Source of the DNA: Nocardia sp. NBC_00508 | GTDB lineage: Bacteria; Actinomycetota; Actinomycetes; Mycobacteriales; Mycobacteriaceae | Assembly (NCBI RefSeq): GCF_036346875.1 | Contig: NZ_CP107852.1 | Coordinates: forward strand, 6,200,001 to 6,264,000 | Reading direction: 5' to 3' | Length of the DNA: 64,000 nucleotides | Shown here: positions 52,395 to 61,498 of the stretch, one piece after another | Layout of the letters: each line of letters starts with the position of its first letter | Position numbering within the stretch: the stretch's first letter is position 1 | Notes under the pieces: model-generated | What the model was told of the DNA's origin: nothing | The model's input: the letters and a program-made list of their open reading frames with translations, nothing else | Databases searched by the model: none | Program-made: the position numbers and the translations under genes

Positions 52395-55300
52395 CTACCA
52401 GATCTGGTGCGGCACCGGCTGGTCCGCGTCGTGTAACCAGCGGTCGATGCAGTTCAGGAGTTCGTCGGGGTCGACGGGTTTGGTGATGTAGTCGCTGGCA
52501 CCGGATGCCAGGCTCTTCTCGCGATCGCCTGCCATGGCCTTCGCGGTGACCATGATGATCGGGAGGCGGTCGAAGCGGGGCATCTGCCGTATCGCCGCGG
52601 TCGTGGCGTATCCGTCCATCTCCGGCATCATCACGTCCATCACGATCACGTCGACGTCCGGGTTGGCCTGCAACGTCTCGATGCCCTTGCGTCCGTTGGG
52701 CGCGTGGTCCACGGACATCCCGTTCAGTTCCAGTACTCCGGCGATCGCCAGGACATTGCGCGCATCGTCGTCGATGATCAGGACCTTGCGTCCCTCCAGC
52801 CTGAGCTGCCCGGTCCGCTCGACCGGTGTTTCGAGCTGCGTGCGGTGAGGATGGGTCAGCAGCAGAACGAACCGTTCGCGGAACTCGTCAGGCGAAGTCA
52901 GCAGTTCGACCTGATGGTTGCGGGCATCCGCCTCGGTAAGCCGTTCCTGGTCCCGAGCCGGCTCCTGGACCGGATGAGCAAGCAGCGGAATACTTCTCGG
53001 TCGAGTGCCCTCGCACAGCGCGCCGAGGAACTCCGGCGCGGCCACGCCCGGCAGGCTCGCGTCCAGCAAGACGCATCGATACCGACAGGTGGGCAACATC
53101 TCGAGTGCCTTGTCGGGGGTACCGACGGACTCGATGTGGACCGGTCCCGCGGTGTCCGCGAGTGCCCCGACGACCTCCCGAACGAGCCCGGTCAGTGGCC
53201 TGTTGTCCTGGTTTTCCACGACGAGCACCGAACGATCCGAAGGCTTCGACCGAGTCCGCGTCTCGGCGGTCACGTCCGGTTGCGGCGCCACCGGCAGGTA
53301 GAGCGTGAAGGTGCTGCCGACACCGAGCCGGCTTTCGGCCTGGAGCTCGCCACCGAGCAGATTCGCCACCTGCTTGCTGATCGACAGGCCGAGTCCGGTG
53401 CCGCCGTAGCGCCTGCTGGTCGTGCCGTCCGCCTGCTGGAACGCGGTGAAGATGGTCTCCAAGTTCTGCTCGGCGATACCGATCCCGGTGTCGCTGACGG
53501 AGAACGCAATGTGGTCGTCCAGCCGCCGCACCCGGAGCCGGATAGTGCCTTTCTCGGTGAACTTGACCGCGTTGGACAGCAAGTTGCGCAGCACCTGGCG
53601 CAGCCGCTGCTCATCGGTGTTGAGGTGGGCGGGAACGTCCGGTTCGACATCGACGTCGAACACGAGGCCCTTCTGGCTGATGAGTGGCCGGAACGTGGTC
53701 TGCACGTACTCCAGCAACTGCCGCAGCGGAACGAGCTCCCGTTGGATGTCCATCTTCCCCGCCTCGACCTTGGACAGGTCGAGAATGTCATCGATCAGTT
53801 GCTGCAGATCCTTGCCCGCGGACTGGATCACGCTGGCGAACTCGACCTGCTTCGCGGTCAGATTCCGGGTCGTGTTCTGGGCCAGAATGCCCGCCAGGAT
53901 GAGCAGGCTGGTCAACGGCGTGCGCAGCTCGTGCGACATGTTCGCGAGGAATTCCGACTTGTACTTCGACGCCAGTGCGAGCTGTTGAGCTCGTTCCTCG
54001 ATCTCCCGCCGGGCCTGTTCGATTTCGAAGTTCTTCATTTCGATATCGCGGTTCTGGCGGACGAGCAATTCTGCCTTTTCTTCCAGCGCCGCATTGGACT
54101 GTTGCAGTTCACCCGCGAGTCGCTGCGATTCCTCTAGCAGAGAGTCGGTGCGCACGTTGGCCATGATCGTGTTGACGTTCACGCCGATGCTTTCCATCAG
54201 CTGTTCGAGAAAGTCTTTCTGGACCATCGTGAACCGGCTGAACGAGGCCAACTCGATCACGCCGAGCACCTGATCCTCGAACACTATCGGCAGCACGATC
54301 AGGTTGGCCGGCCGCGCGGCACCGAGACCCGAGCAGATCTGGACGTAGTCCGGCGGCGTCTGGTCGACCACGATCGCCGTTTTGCTCAACGCCACCTGGC
54401 CGACCAGCGACTGGCCGAGGTCGAACGCGGTCTCGTCTTCATTGCGCCCGTAGCCCGCGATCAGCCGCAACTGGACGCGTGTGCCTTCCGACTCCATGAA
54501 GAAGAACGCGCCGTATTGGGCGCCGACGAGCGGGGTGACCTGGTTCATGATCAGCTGGGCGACAGCGCTGAGATCCCGGTGTCCCTGCAGGCGCCCGGAT
54601 ATCCGGGCCAAGTTGGTATTGAGCCATGCCTGCTCTTCGTTGGTGAGCGTGGTTTCGCGCAGCGACTGCACCATCGCGTTGATGTTGTTCTTGAGCTCGG
54701 CGACCTCACCCTGCGCCTCGACGGCAATCGACCGGGTGAGGTCTCCGGTGGCCACCGCGCTGGTGACCTCGGCGATGGCACGCACCTGACGGGTGAGATT
54801 GCCGGCCAGCTCGTTGACGTTCTCGGTCAGACGCTTCCATGTGCCGGAGACGCCCTCGACCTCGGCCTGTCCGCCGAGCCGGCCGTCCTTGCCCACCTCG
54901 CGTGCAACCCTGGTCACTTCGGCCGCGAACGCCGACAACGTGTCGACCATGGTGTTGATGGTGGTTTTGAGCTCCAGGATCTCGCCGCGAGCATCGACGT
55001 CGATCTTCTGCGACAGGTTGCCGCGCGCCACCGCCGTGGTGACCTGGGCGATGGAGCGGACCTGGCTGGTCAGGTTGCCCGCCATCGAATTCACATTGTC
55101 GGTGAGGCTCTTCCAGGTGCCCGCGACATTGGGCACGCGCGCCTGCCCGCCGAGCATGCCTTCGGTGCCGACCTCCCGCGCGACGCGGGTGACCTCGTCG
55201 GCGAACGAGGACAGGGTGTCGACCATCGTGTTGATGGTCTGCGCCAGCGCGGCGACCTCGCCTTTGGCTTCGACGGTGATCTTCTGCGACAGGTCCCCGC

Positions 55301-56768
55301 GGGCCACCGCACTGGCGACCTGGGCGATGGAACGCACCTGGTCGGTGAGGTTGTCGGCCATGACGTTGACGGATTCGGTCAGCCCTTTCCAGGTGCCGGA
55401 TACGCCTTTCACGTCGGCTTGGCCGCCGAGTCGTCCTTCGGTACCGACCTCGCGCGCGACGCGGGTGACCTCGTCGGCGAACGAGGACAAGGTATCGATC
55501 GTCGTGTTGATGGTGTCTTTCAGTTCCAGAATTTCGCCTCGGGCGTCCACCCGGATTTTCTGCGACAGGTCCCCGCGGGCCACCGCGGTGGTGACCTGGG
55601 CGATGGAACGCACCTGGTCGGTGAGGTTGTCGGCCATGACGTTGACGGATTCGGTCAGCCCTTTCCAGGTGCCGGATACGCCTTTCACGTCGGCTTGGCC
55701 GCCGAGTCGTCCTTCGGTACCGACCTCGCGCGCGACGCGGGTGACCTCGTCGGCGAACGAGGACAAAGTGTCCACCATCGTATTGATGGTGTCTTTCACT
55801 TCCAGAATCTCGCCTCGGGCGTCCACCTGGATCTTCTGCGACAGATCGCCGCGGGCCACCGCGGTGGCGACCTGGGCGATCGAACGCACCTGGTCGGTGA
55901 GGTTGTCGGCCATGAAATTCACCGACTCCGTCAGGCCCTTCCAGGTGCCCGAGACTCCCACCACCTGGGCTTGGCCGCCGAGCTGCCCTTCCGTGCCGAC
56001 TTCGCGGGCCACGCGGGTGACCTCGTCGGCGAACGAGGACAAAGTGTCCACCATCGTGTTGATCGTCGACTTCAGCTCCAGGATCTCGCCCCGGGCGTCC
56101 ACCTGGATCTTCTGCGACAGGTCGCCCTTCGCCACCGCGGTGGTCACCTCCGCGATCGACCGGACCTGCGCCGTCAGATTGCCCGCCATGATGTTCACCG
56201 ATTCGGTGAGGTCCCGCCACGTCCCCGACACCCCGGGGACCTGCGCCTGGCCGCCCAGCCGCCCCTCATTGCCCACCTCCCTGGCCACCCGGGTCACCTC
56301 GTCGGCGAACGACGAGAGCTGATCCACCATCGTGTTGATGGTGTTCTTCAGCTCCAGCAACTCCCCTTTGACATCCACGGTGATCTTCTGCGACAGGTCG
56401 CCCTGCGCCACCGCGGTGGCCACCCCGGCGATGTCGCGGACCTGCGAGGTGAGGTTGTCCGCCATCGCGTTCACCGAGTCGGTCAGATCCTTCCAGGTGC
56501 CCGACACCCCGGGAACCGAAGCCTGGCCGCCGAGTTTGCCCTCGGTGCCCACCTCCCTGGCGACGCGGGTGACCTCGGTGGTGAACAGCGAGAGCTGGTC
56601 GACCATGCCGTTGAAGACGGTGGCGATCTCGTCCAGCAGCGGGTCACCGACCTCGGGCAGATACCGCCGGAAGTCGCCGGCGCGTACTGCCTTGAGCCCG
56701 TCCAGCAAGGGCTGCAGACGGTCGTCGTTGCTGCTGACCCCATCGACGGTCGCGATGTCCTGGACCAT
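52395..56768 (-). CDS. Cytosolic hybrid histidine kinase with seven HAMP-type repeats
   Basis: This 1457-residue protein has no transmembrane helix. Domains in order: a first HAMP-like segment (about 20-65), seven 92-residue repeats (66-709) beginning VTRVAREVG and containing LGGQA, SGTWK-LT and GDLSQKI, and a GAF domain (about 725-880). A coiled coil, HisKA with NMSHELRTPL, and HATPase with NLLSNAVKF, DTGIGI and GGTGLGLS come next, then a degenerate receiver (LLDASLPG but VVENQDN) and a canonical receiver (IIDDDARN, VMDVMMPEMDG, the Lys in ITKPVD). The layout resembles fungal group III (Nik1-type) osmosensor kinases. Signal input is probably through GAF and repeats. A receiver-only gene follows upstream. 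Confidence 0.93.
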   Translation of the reverse strand: MVQDIATVDGVSSNDDRLQPLLDGLKAVRAGDFRRYLPEVGDPLLDEIATVFNGMVDQLSLFTTEVTRVAREVGTEGKLGGQASVPGVSGTWKDLTDSVNAMADNLTSQVRDIAGVATAVAQGDLSQKITVDVKGELLELKNTINTMVDQLSSFADEVTRVAREVGNEGRLGGQAQVPGVSGTWRDLTESVNIMAGNLTAQVRSIAEVTTAVAKGDLSQKIQVDARGEILELKSTINTMVDTLSSFADEVTRVAREVGTEGQLGGQAQVVGVSGTWKGLTESVNFMADNLTDQVRSIAQVATAVARGDLSQKIQVDARGEILEVKDTINTMVDTLSSFADEVTRVAREVGTEGRLGGQADVKGVSGTWKGLTESVNVMADNLTDQVRSIAQVTTAVARGDLSQKIRVDARGEILELKDTINTTIDTLSSFADEVTRVAREVGTEGRLGGQADVKGVSGTWKGLTESVNVMADNLTDQVRSIAQVASAVARGDLSQKITVEAKGEVAALAQTINTMVDTLSSFADEVTRVAREVGTEGMLGGQARVPNVAGTWKSLTDNVNSMAGNLTSQVRSIAQVTTAVARGNLSQKIDVDARGEILELKTTINTMVDTLSAFAAEVTRVAREVGKDGRLGGQAEVEGVSGTWKRLTENVNELAGNLTRQVRAIAEVTSAVATGDLTRSIAVEAQGEVAELKNNINAMVQSLRETTLTNEEQAWLNTNLARISGRLQGHRDLSAVAQLIMNQVTPLVGAQYGAFFFMESEGTRVQLRLIAGYGRNEDETAFDLGQSLVGQVALSKTAIVVDQTPPDYVQICSGLGAARPANLIVLPIVFEDQVLGVIELASFSRFTMVQKDFLEQLMESIGVNVNTIMANVRTDSLLEESQRLAGELQQSNAALEEKAELLVRQNRDIEMKNFEIEQARREIEERAQQLALASKYKSEFLANMSHELRTPLTSLLILAGILAQNTTRNLTAKQVEFASVIQSAGKDLQQLIDDILDLSKVEAGKMDIQRELVPLRQLLEYVQTTFRPLISQKGLVFDVDVEPDVPAHLNTDEQRLRQVLRNLLSNAVKFTEKGTIRLRVRRLDDHIAFSVSDTGIGIAEQNLETIFTAFQQADGTTSRRYGGTGLGLSISKQVANLLGGELQAESRLGVGSTFTLYLPVAPQPDVTAETRTRSKPSDRSVLVVENQDNRPLTGLVREVVGALADTAGPVHIESVGTPDKALEMLPTCRYRCVLLDASLPGVAAPEFLGALCEGTRPRSIPLLAHPVQEPARDQERLTEADARNHQVELLTSPDEFRERFVLLLTHPHRTQLETPVERTGQLRLEGRKVLIIDDDARNVLAIAGVLELNGMSVDHAPNGRKGIETLQANPDVDVIVMDVMMPEMDGYATTAAIRQMPRFDRLPIIMVTAKAMAGDREKSLASGASDYITKPVDPDELLNCIDRWLHDADQPVPHQIW
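54853..56580. repeat. 276-bp tandem repeats within the kinase gene
   Basis: The seven HAMP-type repeats are also visible in DNA with a 276-bp period (92 codons). The copies spanning about 55275-55495 and 55551-55771 are almost identical over more than 200 bp, indicating recent duplication or gene conversion, whereas outer copies have diverged. The limits given are approximate. Confidence 0.75.
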
Positions 56769-56822
56769 CGTGTACCTACCTACTCTTCGCCTCTGCGGCC
56801 GGTCGATGTCCGAGGTCGACGA

Positions 56823-57242
56823 TCAATGTCCGAGGTCGACGTCGAAGCAATCCATTCCGGCGGCGACCCGCCGGATGGCGTCCAGTAGGTCGTCGAACAT
56901 TCCGGTCTTGAGCACCAGGCCGGCGCCACCCGCCGCGATCACCCGATCGACCATGGCCTGGTTCGCGTCCCCGGTGAAGACCAGCACTCTGGTCTCCGGG
57001 GACACCGTGCGCAGCCGCCCGATCGCATCGATCCCGTCGCCATCGGGCAGTCGACGGTCGAGCAGGATCACGTGCGGGCGGTATCGGCTTGCGGCGCCGA
57101 TCGTGTCCGCGACCGACCTCGCTATTTCGATGACCTCGATGTCGTCGACGAGTTCGAAGGCGGAGTCCAGCGCCGTCACCACCATCGGGTGATCTTCCGC
57201 CACCAGCAGCCGCGTATGCCCAGGGCTGACATCAGCCGGCAT
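56823..57242 (-). CDS. Single-domain response regulator
   Basis: This 139-residue protein is a receiver domain alone: LLVAEDHPM with the acidic pair, phosphoacceptor Asp in VILLDRRLPDGDG, Thr in LVFTGDAN, Lys in GLVLKTG. No DNA-binding output is present. ATG 57242 is the start before the receiver; earlier in-frame codons encode an Arg-rich non-conserved segment. It is transcribed just before the hybrid kinase and is its likely phosphorelay partner, handing phosphate to another protein or acting as a sink. Confidence 0.85.
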   Translation of the reverse strand: MPADVSPGHTRLLVAEDHPMVVTALDSAFELVDDIEVIEIARSVADTIGAASRYRPHVILLDRRLPDGDGIDAIGRLRTVSPETRVLVFTGDANQAMVDRVIAAGGAGLVLKTGMFDDLLDAIRRVAAGMDCFDVDLGH

Positions 57243-57322
57243 GGACGTCAGTTTACGTCGACGCTGGTCAATTGCTGAGTGCTTTCGACGAGTTGTACCG
57301 CAAGACCTCCGCACTCGCCGGA

Positions 57323-57562
57323 TCAGGCGTCGCCGGAGTGATTTCGCAGCTGCCCGACACCCCAGTGCACCAGCCACGTGGCGAGGGCGAGGTAGAGGAA
57401 ACCGGCGGCGAGCACCATGATGCCGTAATCGACAGCCCAGCCGGGAATTCTGACCACCGTGGCGAGCGCGGTGACTATCATCGCCAGGCCCAATACCAGC
57501 GCGATCGGCGCGAGCGGTGCCAGGTCCGTGTCCCGGTTGTTCGGGGATGATTGGTCGGACAT
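57323..57562 (-). CDS. Small two-helix membrane protein
   Basis: This 79-residue protein has a polar N-terminus (MSDQSSPNNRDTD) and two hydrophobic helices (APIALVLGLAMIVTALATVV and YGIMVLAAGFLYLALATWLV). No family was identified. It follows the universal stress protein gene by 22 nt with a GGAG site, so it is probably co-transcribed with it. Confidence 0.7.
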   Translation of the reverse strand: MSDQSSPNNRDTDLAPLAPIALVLGLAMIVTALATVVRIPGWAVDYGIMVLAAGFLYLALATWLVHWGVGQLRNHSGDA

Positions 57563-57584
57563 ACGGTGGAGCTCCTCTCGCGTT

Positions 57585-58463
57585 CTACCTTTCCCGGCAG
57601 ATGACGACCGGGTTGGGCGCGTGGTGCAGCAGGTTCTGGCTGGTCGATCCGACCAGGAGTCCGGTGAGACGGTTGTGCCCGCGACTGCCGGTCAGCACCA
57701 GCTGCGCGGTCTCGGCGAATTCGAGCAACGCCTGCGCGGGCGTGTTCTTCCGGATCACTTTGGTGACGGTGACGTCCGGGTACTTCTCGCTCCATCCGGC
57801 CAAGCGCTCGGACAGCAGTTCCTCCTCCTGCTGGGCCAGCGTCTCCCAGGCGTCGGGCACCGGAGTCCACTGCAGCAGGTCGGGGTCGTTCCAGGCGTGC
57901 AACGCGATCACCTCGACCTCCAGGGCCGCCGCCAGCTCGAACGCCTCGGCGACCGCGGCGGTGCTGCTGAGACTGCCGTCCACGCCGACCAGCACCGGCC
58001 GCCCGTCCGGCAGCGGCCGGTCGACGCTGCCCCGCCATACCGTCACCGGGCATGCCGCCTTGTTCGCGACCGTGAGCGCGGTGGATCCCAGGAGCAGCGT
58101 GCTGAGCCGGTCACCGAGGTTCGCGGCGACGACGATCATGCGTGCGACCGCGCTGTGCTCGATCAGTCTGCGTGCGGGCATGCCGTCTTCGACCAGCTGG
58201 CGGATCTCCACCTCTGGCTGATCGGCGCGCACGGTCTCGAACGCCTCGTCGAGCTTGTTCTTCGCCGCCGCGCGGAGTTCGGGCACCAGATTGATCTCCG
58301 TCGACGAGGTCAGCGGGTAGTCGAGGGTGGGAGCGACACCGAGCAACACGAGTGGGGCATGCTGACGCTTCGCGACGGCCCCGGCCCAGCGCGCGGCCGC
58401 CAGGGCGGTGGCGGTGCCGTCGATTCCGACGACGATCGACTGCCGGTCGGCGAGCGTGCTCAT
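57585..58463 (-). CDS. Tandem universal stress protein
   Basis: This 292-residue protein has two UspA domains (about 1-145 and 155-292). Each has the VVGIDG or VGVDGS start, and the second retains the ATP-binding GSRGHN(9)GSTSQNLL pattern typical of the GxxG-9-G(S/T) motif. The first shows ANLGDRLSTLLLGSTALTV. Tandem Usp proteins of this type belong to the DosR dormancy regulon in mycobacteria, and a DosR-like box lies about 90 nt upstream. Confidence 0.92.
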   Translation of the reverse strand: MSTLADRQSIVVGIDGTATALAAARWAGAVAKRQHAPLVLLGVAPTLDYPLTSSTEINLVPELRAAAKNKLDEAFETVRADQPEVEIRQLVEDGMPARRLIEHSAVARMIVVAANLGDRLSTLLLGSTALTVANKAACPVTVWRGSVDRPLPDGRPVLVGVDGSLSSTAAVAEAFELAAALEVEVIALHAWNDPDLLQWTPVPDAWETLAQQEEELLSERLAGWSEKYPDVTVTKVIRKNTPAQALLEFAETAQLVLTGSRGHNRLTGLLVGSTSQNLLHHAPNPVVICRER

Positions 58464-58551
58464 CTGTTCTCCCGTCGATAGCTGCGACGTGGCTCTTTCA
58501 CAGTCGCAGCCACTCGCCTGCCCGCAACGGGGTCAGCGGGCACTGATGCTA

Positions 58552-58565
58552 GGGACCAAAGACCT
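58552..58565 (-). promoter_or_regulatory. DosR-like box upstream of the universal stress protein
   Basis: On the minus strand AGGTCTTTGGTCCC matches the DosR core GGGACTTTGGTCCC at 12 of 14 positions, with one complete half-site (GGTCCC). Its position 89 bp before the Usp start, and the known control of tandem Usp genes by DosR, support a hypoxia/NO-responsive site. Confidence 0.5.
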
Positions 58566-58651
58566 CATCTCCGGACCACCCGGCGTTCCGCCGGGAAGGG
58601 ATTCCTCACCCCGGAGCCGATGGCCTCGCGGTACCGCGCCGCTGTCGAGCC

Positions 58652-59635
58652 CTAGCGGGCGAACCGGTCGATCGCCTGCAGGACGGCGGTGCGCATCGCT
58701 GGGCTGCCTGTATGCCCGGAATCCTCGATGACCTGCAGTTCGGCGTCCGGCCACGCCTCGGCCAGCTGCCAGGCGGTGTACAGCGGGCCACTCAGGTCGA
58801 GTCTGCCGTGGATCAGCACGCCGGGGATGCCCGCGAGCCGGTGTGCGTCACGCAGTAGCTGCCCGTCCTCCAGCCACGCGGCGTTGGCGAAGTAGTGCGT
58901 GCAGATCCGCACGAAGGCCAGTCGCGCCGCATCCGGCTTGGCGCTGTATTGCCCTGGGCTGCCGAGGTTTTCGTGGGCGATCACGGCGTCTTCCCAGGTG
59001 CACCAGCGCCGCGCCGCCAGCGCCCGCGTCGCCGGGTCGGGGCTTTCCATCAGCCTGCGATAGGCGTCGACGAGATCGCCGTCGCGGTCGCCGAGCGGAA
59101 CGCCGGCGCGGAACAGCGCCCACTGCTCGGGCAGCAGCCTCGCCACGCCGCGATAGAGCCAGTCGATCTCTTCGGGCCTGGTCATCGTCACCCCGACCAG
59201 CACGATCTCGCTGACCCGCTCCGGATGGCGCTGGGCGTAGGCGAGGATCAGCGTGGAACCCCAGGAACCGCCGAACAGCAGCCACCGATCAATCCCGAGG
59301 TGCTCGCGCAGCCGTTCCATATCGGCGATCAGATGGTCGGTGGTGTTGTCCGCCAGCCCGACCGTGGGATCGGAGGCGTGCGGCAGGCTTTCCCCGCAGC
59401 CGCGTTGATCGAACAGGACGATCCGATAGATCTCCGGGTCGAACGACTTCCGCGCGCCTCGCCGTCCTCCGCCGCCGGGGCCGCCGTGCACGACCAGCGC
59501 CGGTTTGCCGGTGGGATTACCGCTGGTCTCCCAGTAGATCCGCTGGCCGTCGCCGACGTCGAGCAGCCCGTGGGCGTACGGCTCGAGGTCGGGAAACGGC
59601 TGGGGCGCTCCGGGTTCCGGGTCGGGCGGGGACAC
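58652..59635 (-). CDS. pip: Proline iminopeptidase
   Basis: This 327-residue alpha/beta hydrolase removes N-terminal Pro from peptides. The oxyanion motif is HGGPGGG, the nucleophile Ser is in GGSWGSTL, the Asp is in GRLDLSGP and the His in DSGHTGSP; DQRGCGES is also characteristic. GTG 59635 is the start just before family homology (PDLEPYAHGLLDVGDGQRIYWE). A TAGCGT box ends 8 nt upstream. It follows ctaA by 28 nt. Confidence 0.94.
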   Translation of the reverse strand: MSPPDPEPGAPQPFPDLEPYAHGLLDVGDGQRIYWETSGNPTGKPALVVHGGPGGGGRRGARKSFDPEIYRIVLFDQRGCGESLPHASDPTVGLADNTTDHLIADMERLREHLGIDRWLLFGGSWGSTLILAYAQRHPERVSEIVLVGVTMTRPEEIDWLYRGVARLLPEQWALFRAGVPLGDRDGDLVDAYRRLMESPDPATRALAARRWCTWEDAVIAHENLGSPGQYSAKPDAARLAFVRICTHYFANAAWLEDGQLLRDAHRLAGIPGVLIHGRLDLSGPLYTAWQLAEAWPDAELQVIEDSGHTGSPAMRTAVLQAIDRFAR

Positions 59636-59643
59636 GAACGACC

Positions 59644-59649
59644 ACGCTA
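59644..59649 (-). promoter_or_regulatory. -10 box (TAGCGT) for pip, possibly leaderless
   Basis: On the minus strand TAGCGT ends 8 nt before the GTG at 59635. It is a weaker case than the 7-nt examples but no ribosome-binding site is visible. Confidence 0.4.
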
Positions 59650-59663
59650 CCGGCGCGCCTCGC

Positions 59664-60638
59664 TCAGGCTGCGTGTGTCGCCGGGTCGGGCGTCGGCGCG
59701 GCGACCCGCTCCCTGGTGCGCAGCGCGGCCCAGAGCGCCGCGGTCCCGGCGGTGCAGGCCGCGGCCCCGCCCACATGCACGACGACCAGAGCCGCGGGCA
59801 CATCGGTGAAATACTGCACGACGCCGACCAGCGCCTGCGAGCAGACCAAGCCGAGCAGCACCAGCAGCCGGGTGCGAACCGCGGGCGTGATGCCGACGGC
59901 GAACAGGCCGAACGCCAGGCCGACCAGCAGCGCGAGATATCCGACCAGCAGTTGCGAGTGCAGGTGCACCAGCGTGACGATCTCGACTTCGAGCCGCGCG
60001 ACGGGACGCTCGATGCTCTTGTCGCCCGCGTGCGGACCCGCCGCGGTCACCAGCGTGCCCGCGATCAAGACCGCGCCGAGCGCGACGCCGGTGAATCCGG
60101 TGAGCCAGCGCAGCGGCGCGGGCGCCTGCACGGTGTCGATGCCGTCATCGGGTTCGCCGATCTTCGCGTACAGCACCACGGCGAGCCAGACCATCACCAT
60201 GGACGCGAGCAGGTGCGTCGCGACGGTCCACCACAGCAGTCCGGTGCGCACGGTGATGCCGCCGATGATCGCCTGCACGACGGTGCCGCCGGGCATCAGC
60301 CACGCGTACGCCAGCACCTCGCGGCGACGGCGCGCCCGCGTCACCGCGAGCACGATCAGCCCGGCGCACAGCGAGACGACGAAGGTGAGCAGCCGATTGG
60401 AGAACTCCACGGCCTGGTGGATGGCCGGAACCTCGGACACCGCGACCGGCGTGAAGCTGCCCGGGAAGCACTGCGGCCAGGTCGGGCAACCGAGACCGGA
60501 TGCGGTGACCCGCACGACAGCGCCGGTGACCGAGATACCCGCCTGGGAGAGGATCACCGCGACTGCGATCAGGCGCTGCACCCGCAGCGAGGGCAGCGGC
60601 AGCTTGTCGACGAGTCGCAGGAACGCGCGATACAGCAC
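59664..60638 (-). CDS. ctaA: Heme A synthase
   Basis: This 324-residue eight-helix membrane oxygenase converts heme O to heme A. It has VTASGLGCPTWPQCFPGSF with the conserved Cys pair, the heme-ligand His in EVPAIHQAVEFSNRLLTF, THLLASM, LVHLHSQLLVGY and VVHVGGAAA. Together with CtaB (41127-42116) it equips an aa3-type oxidase. GTG 60638 is chosen because a TACCAT box ends 7 nt upstream. In M. tuberculosis the same position is Rv1456c. Confidence 0.93.
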   Translation of the reverse strand: MLYRAFLRLVDKLPLPSLRVQRLIAVAVILSQAGISVTGAVVRVTASGLGCPTWPQCFPGSFTPVAVSEVPAIHQAVEFSNRLLTFVVSLCAGLIVLAVTRARRRREVLAYAWLMPGGTVVQAIIGGITVRTGLLWWTVATHLLASMVMVWLAVVLYAKIGEPDDGIDTVQAPAPLRWLTGFTGVALGAVLIAGTLVTAAGPHAGDKSIERPVARLEVEIVTLVHLHSQLLVGYLALLVGLAFGLFAVGITPAVRTRLLVLLGLVCSQALVGVVQYFTDVPAALVVVHVGGAAACTAGTAALWAALRTRERVAAPTPDPATHAA

Positions 60639-60645
60639 GTCGAAA

Positions 60646-60651
60646 ATGGTA
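60646..60651 (-). promoter_or_regulatory. -10 box (TACCAT) for ctaA, leaderless
   Basis: On the minus strand TACCAT ends exactly 7 nt before the GTG at 60638. Confidence 0.55.
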
Positions 60652-60706
60652 GCCCGGCCGGATCCCGCAGCCGCACCCGGTCTACTACATTCCGTCGTTG
60701 GATGGC

Positions 60707-61498
60707 TCAGTGAAAGCGGAACAGGCGGGTCGCCAGGACCCCGGACACCGCGCCCCACCCCGCGAGCACGGCCAAGCCGAACCAGTCGACGCTGTTGCCC
60801 ATCGCGTCCTCCAAGGCGACCGCCAGCGCGCCCGAGGGCACCAGCCGGGCCAGCACGTTCACCGCGGTCGGCAGGTCGTCGGCGGCGAACACGGTGCTGG
60901 CGACGCCGAGCATCACGAACCACAGGATGTTCGCCAGCGCGAGCACCACCTCGGCCTTGAGGGTGCCGCCGAGCAGCAGGCCCATCGCAGCGAACGTGGC
61001 GGTGCCGAGCGCGATCACCGCGGCGCCGAGCAGCAGCCCCACGGGTTCGGGTCGCCAGCCCAGCGCGAGGCCGATCACGCCGAGCAGGATCGCCTGCAAC
61101 ACGACGACGATGAGCACGGCCGCGCTCTTGCCCGTGATGACGCCCCAGCGCGGCAGCGCCGTCGCGCCGAGCCGCTTGAGCGCGCCGTAACGGCGGTCGA
61201 ACCCGACCGCGATGGCCTGTCCGGTGAACGCGGTGGACATGACGGCCACCATCATCACGGCGGGCACGATCGTGTCGACCCGATGTGCGCCGAGGTCGCC
61301 GAACGGCAGCAGGCTCAGGCCGATCAGCAGGGTGATCGGAATGAACATGGTCAGCAGCAGTTGTTCGCCGTTGCGCAGCAATAGGATCAGCTCGATCCGA
61401 GTCTGCGCGAGCATCATCGCCGCGCGGGAACTCGGCCGCGGGCCAGGGGTGAAGGTGCCGGGCGCGAAGCGGTTGGCGGCCGAATCGTGCGTGCTCAT
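60707..61498 (-). CDS. ABC-2 type transporter permease
   Basis: This 263-residue protein has six membrane helices in the ABC-2 (DrrB-like) pattern: an amphipathic N-terminal helix (ARIELILLLRNGEQLLLTMFIPITLLIGLSLLPF in outline), GAHRVDTIVPAVMMVAVMSTAFTGQAIAVGFDRRYGALKRLGATAL, and a late LARLVPSGALAVALEDAM. Its ATG overlaps the ATPase stop in ATGA. Rv1457c holds the same position; daunorubicin-type exporters share the fold, but the substrate is unknown. Confidence 0.9.
   Translation of the reverse strand: MSTHDSAANRFAPGTFTPGPRPSSRAAMMLAQTRIELILLLRNGEQLLLTMFIPITLLIGLSLLPFGDLGAHRVDTIVPAVMMVAVMSTAFTGQAIAVGFDRRYGALKRLGATALPRWGVITGKSAAVLIVVVLQAILLGVIGLALGWRPEPVGLLLGAAVIALGTATFAAMGLLLGGTLKAEVVLALANILWFVMLGVASTVFAADDLPTAVNVLARLVPSGALAVALEDAMGNSVDWFGLAVLAGWGAVSGVLATRLFRFH

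Noticed and set aside
54853..56580. Regular 276-bp repeats considered as a CRISPR-like or mobile array
   Set aside because: They are in-frame 92-codon protein repeats with HAMP-type sequence and no unique spacers.
54516..56888. 790-codon plus-strand frame antisense to the kinase repeats
   Set aside because: It only mirrors the repetitive kinase DNA; codon positions and motifs support the minus-strand kinase.
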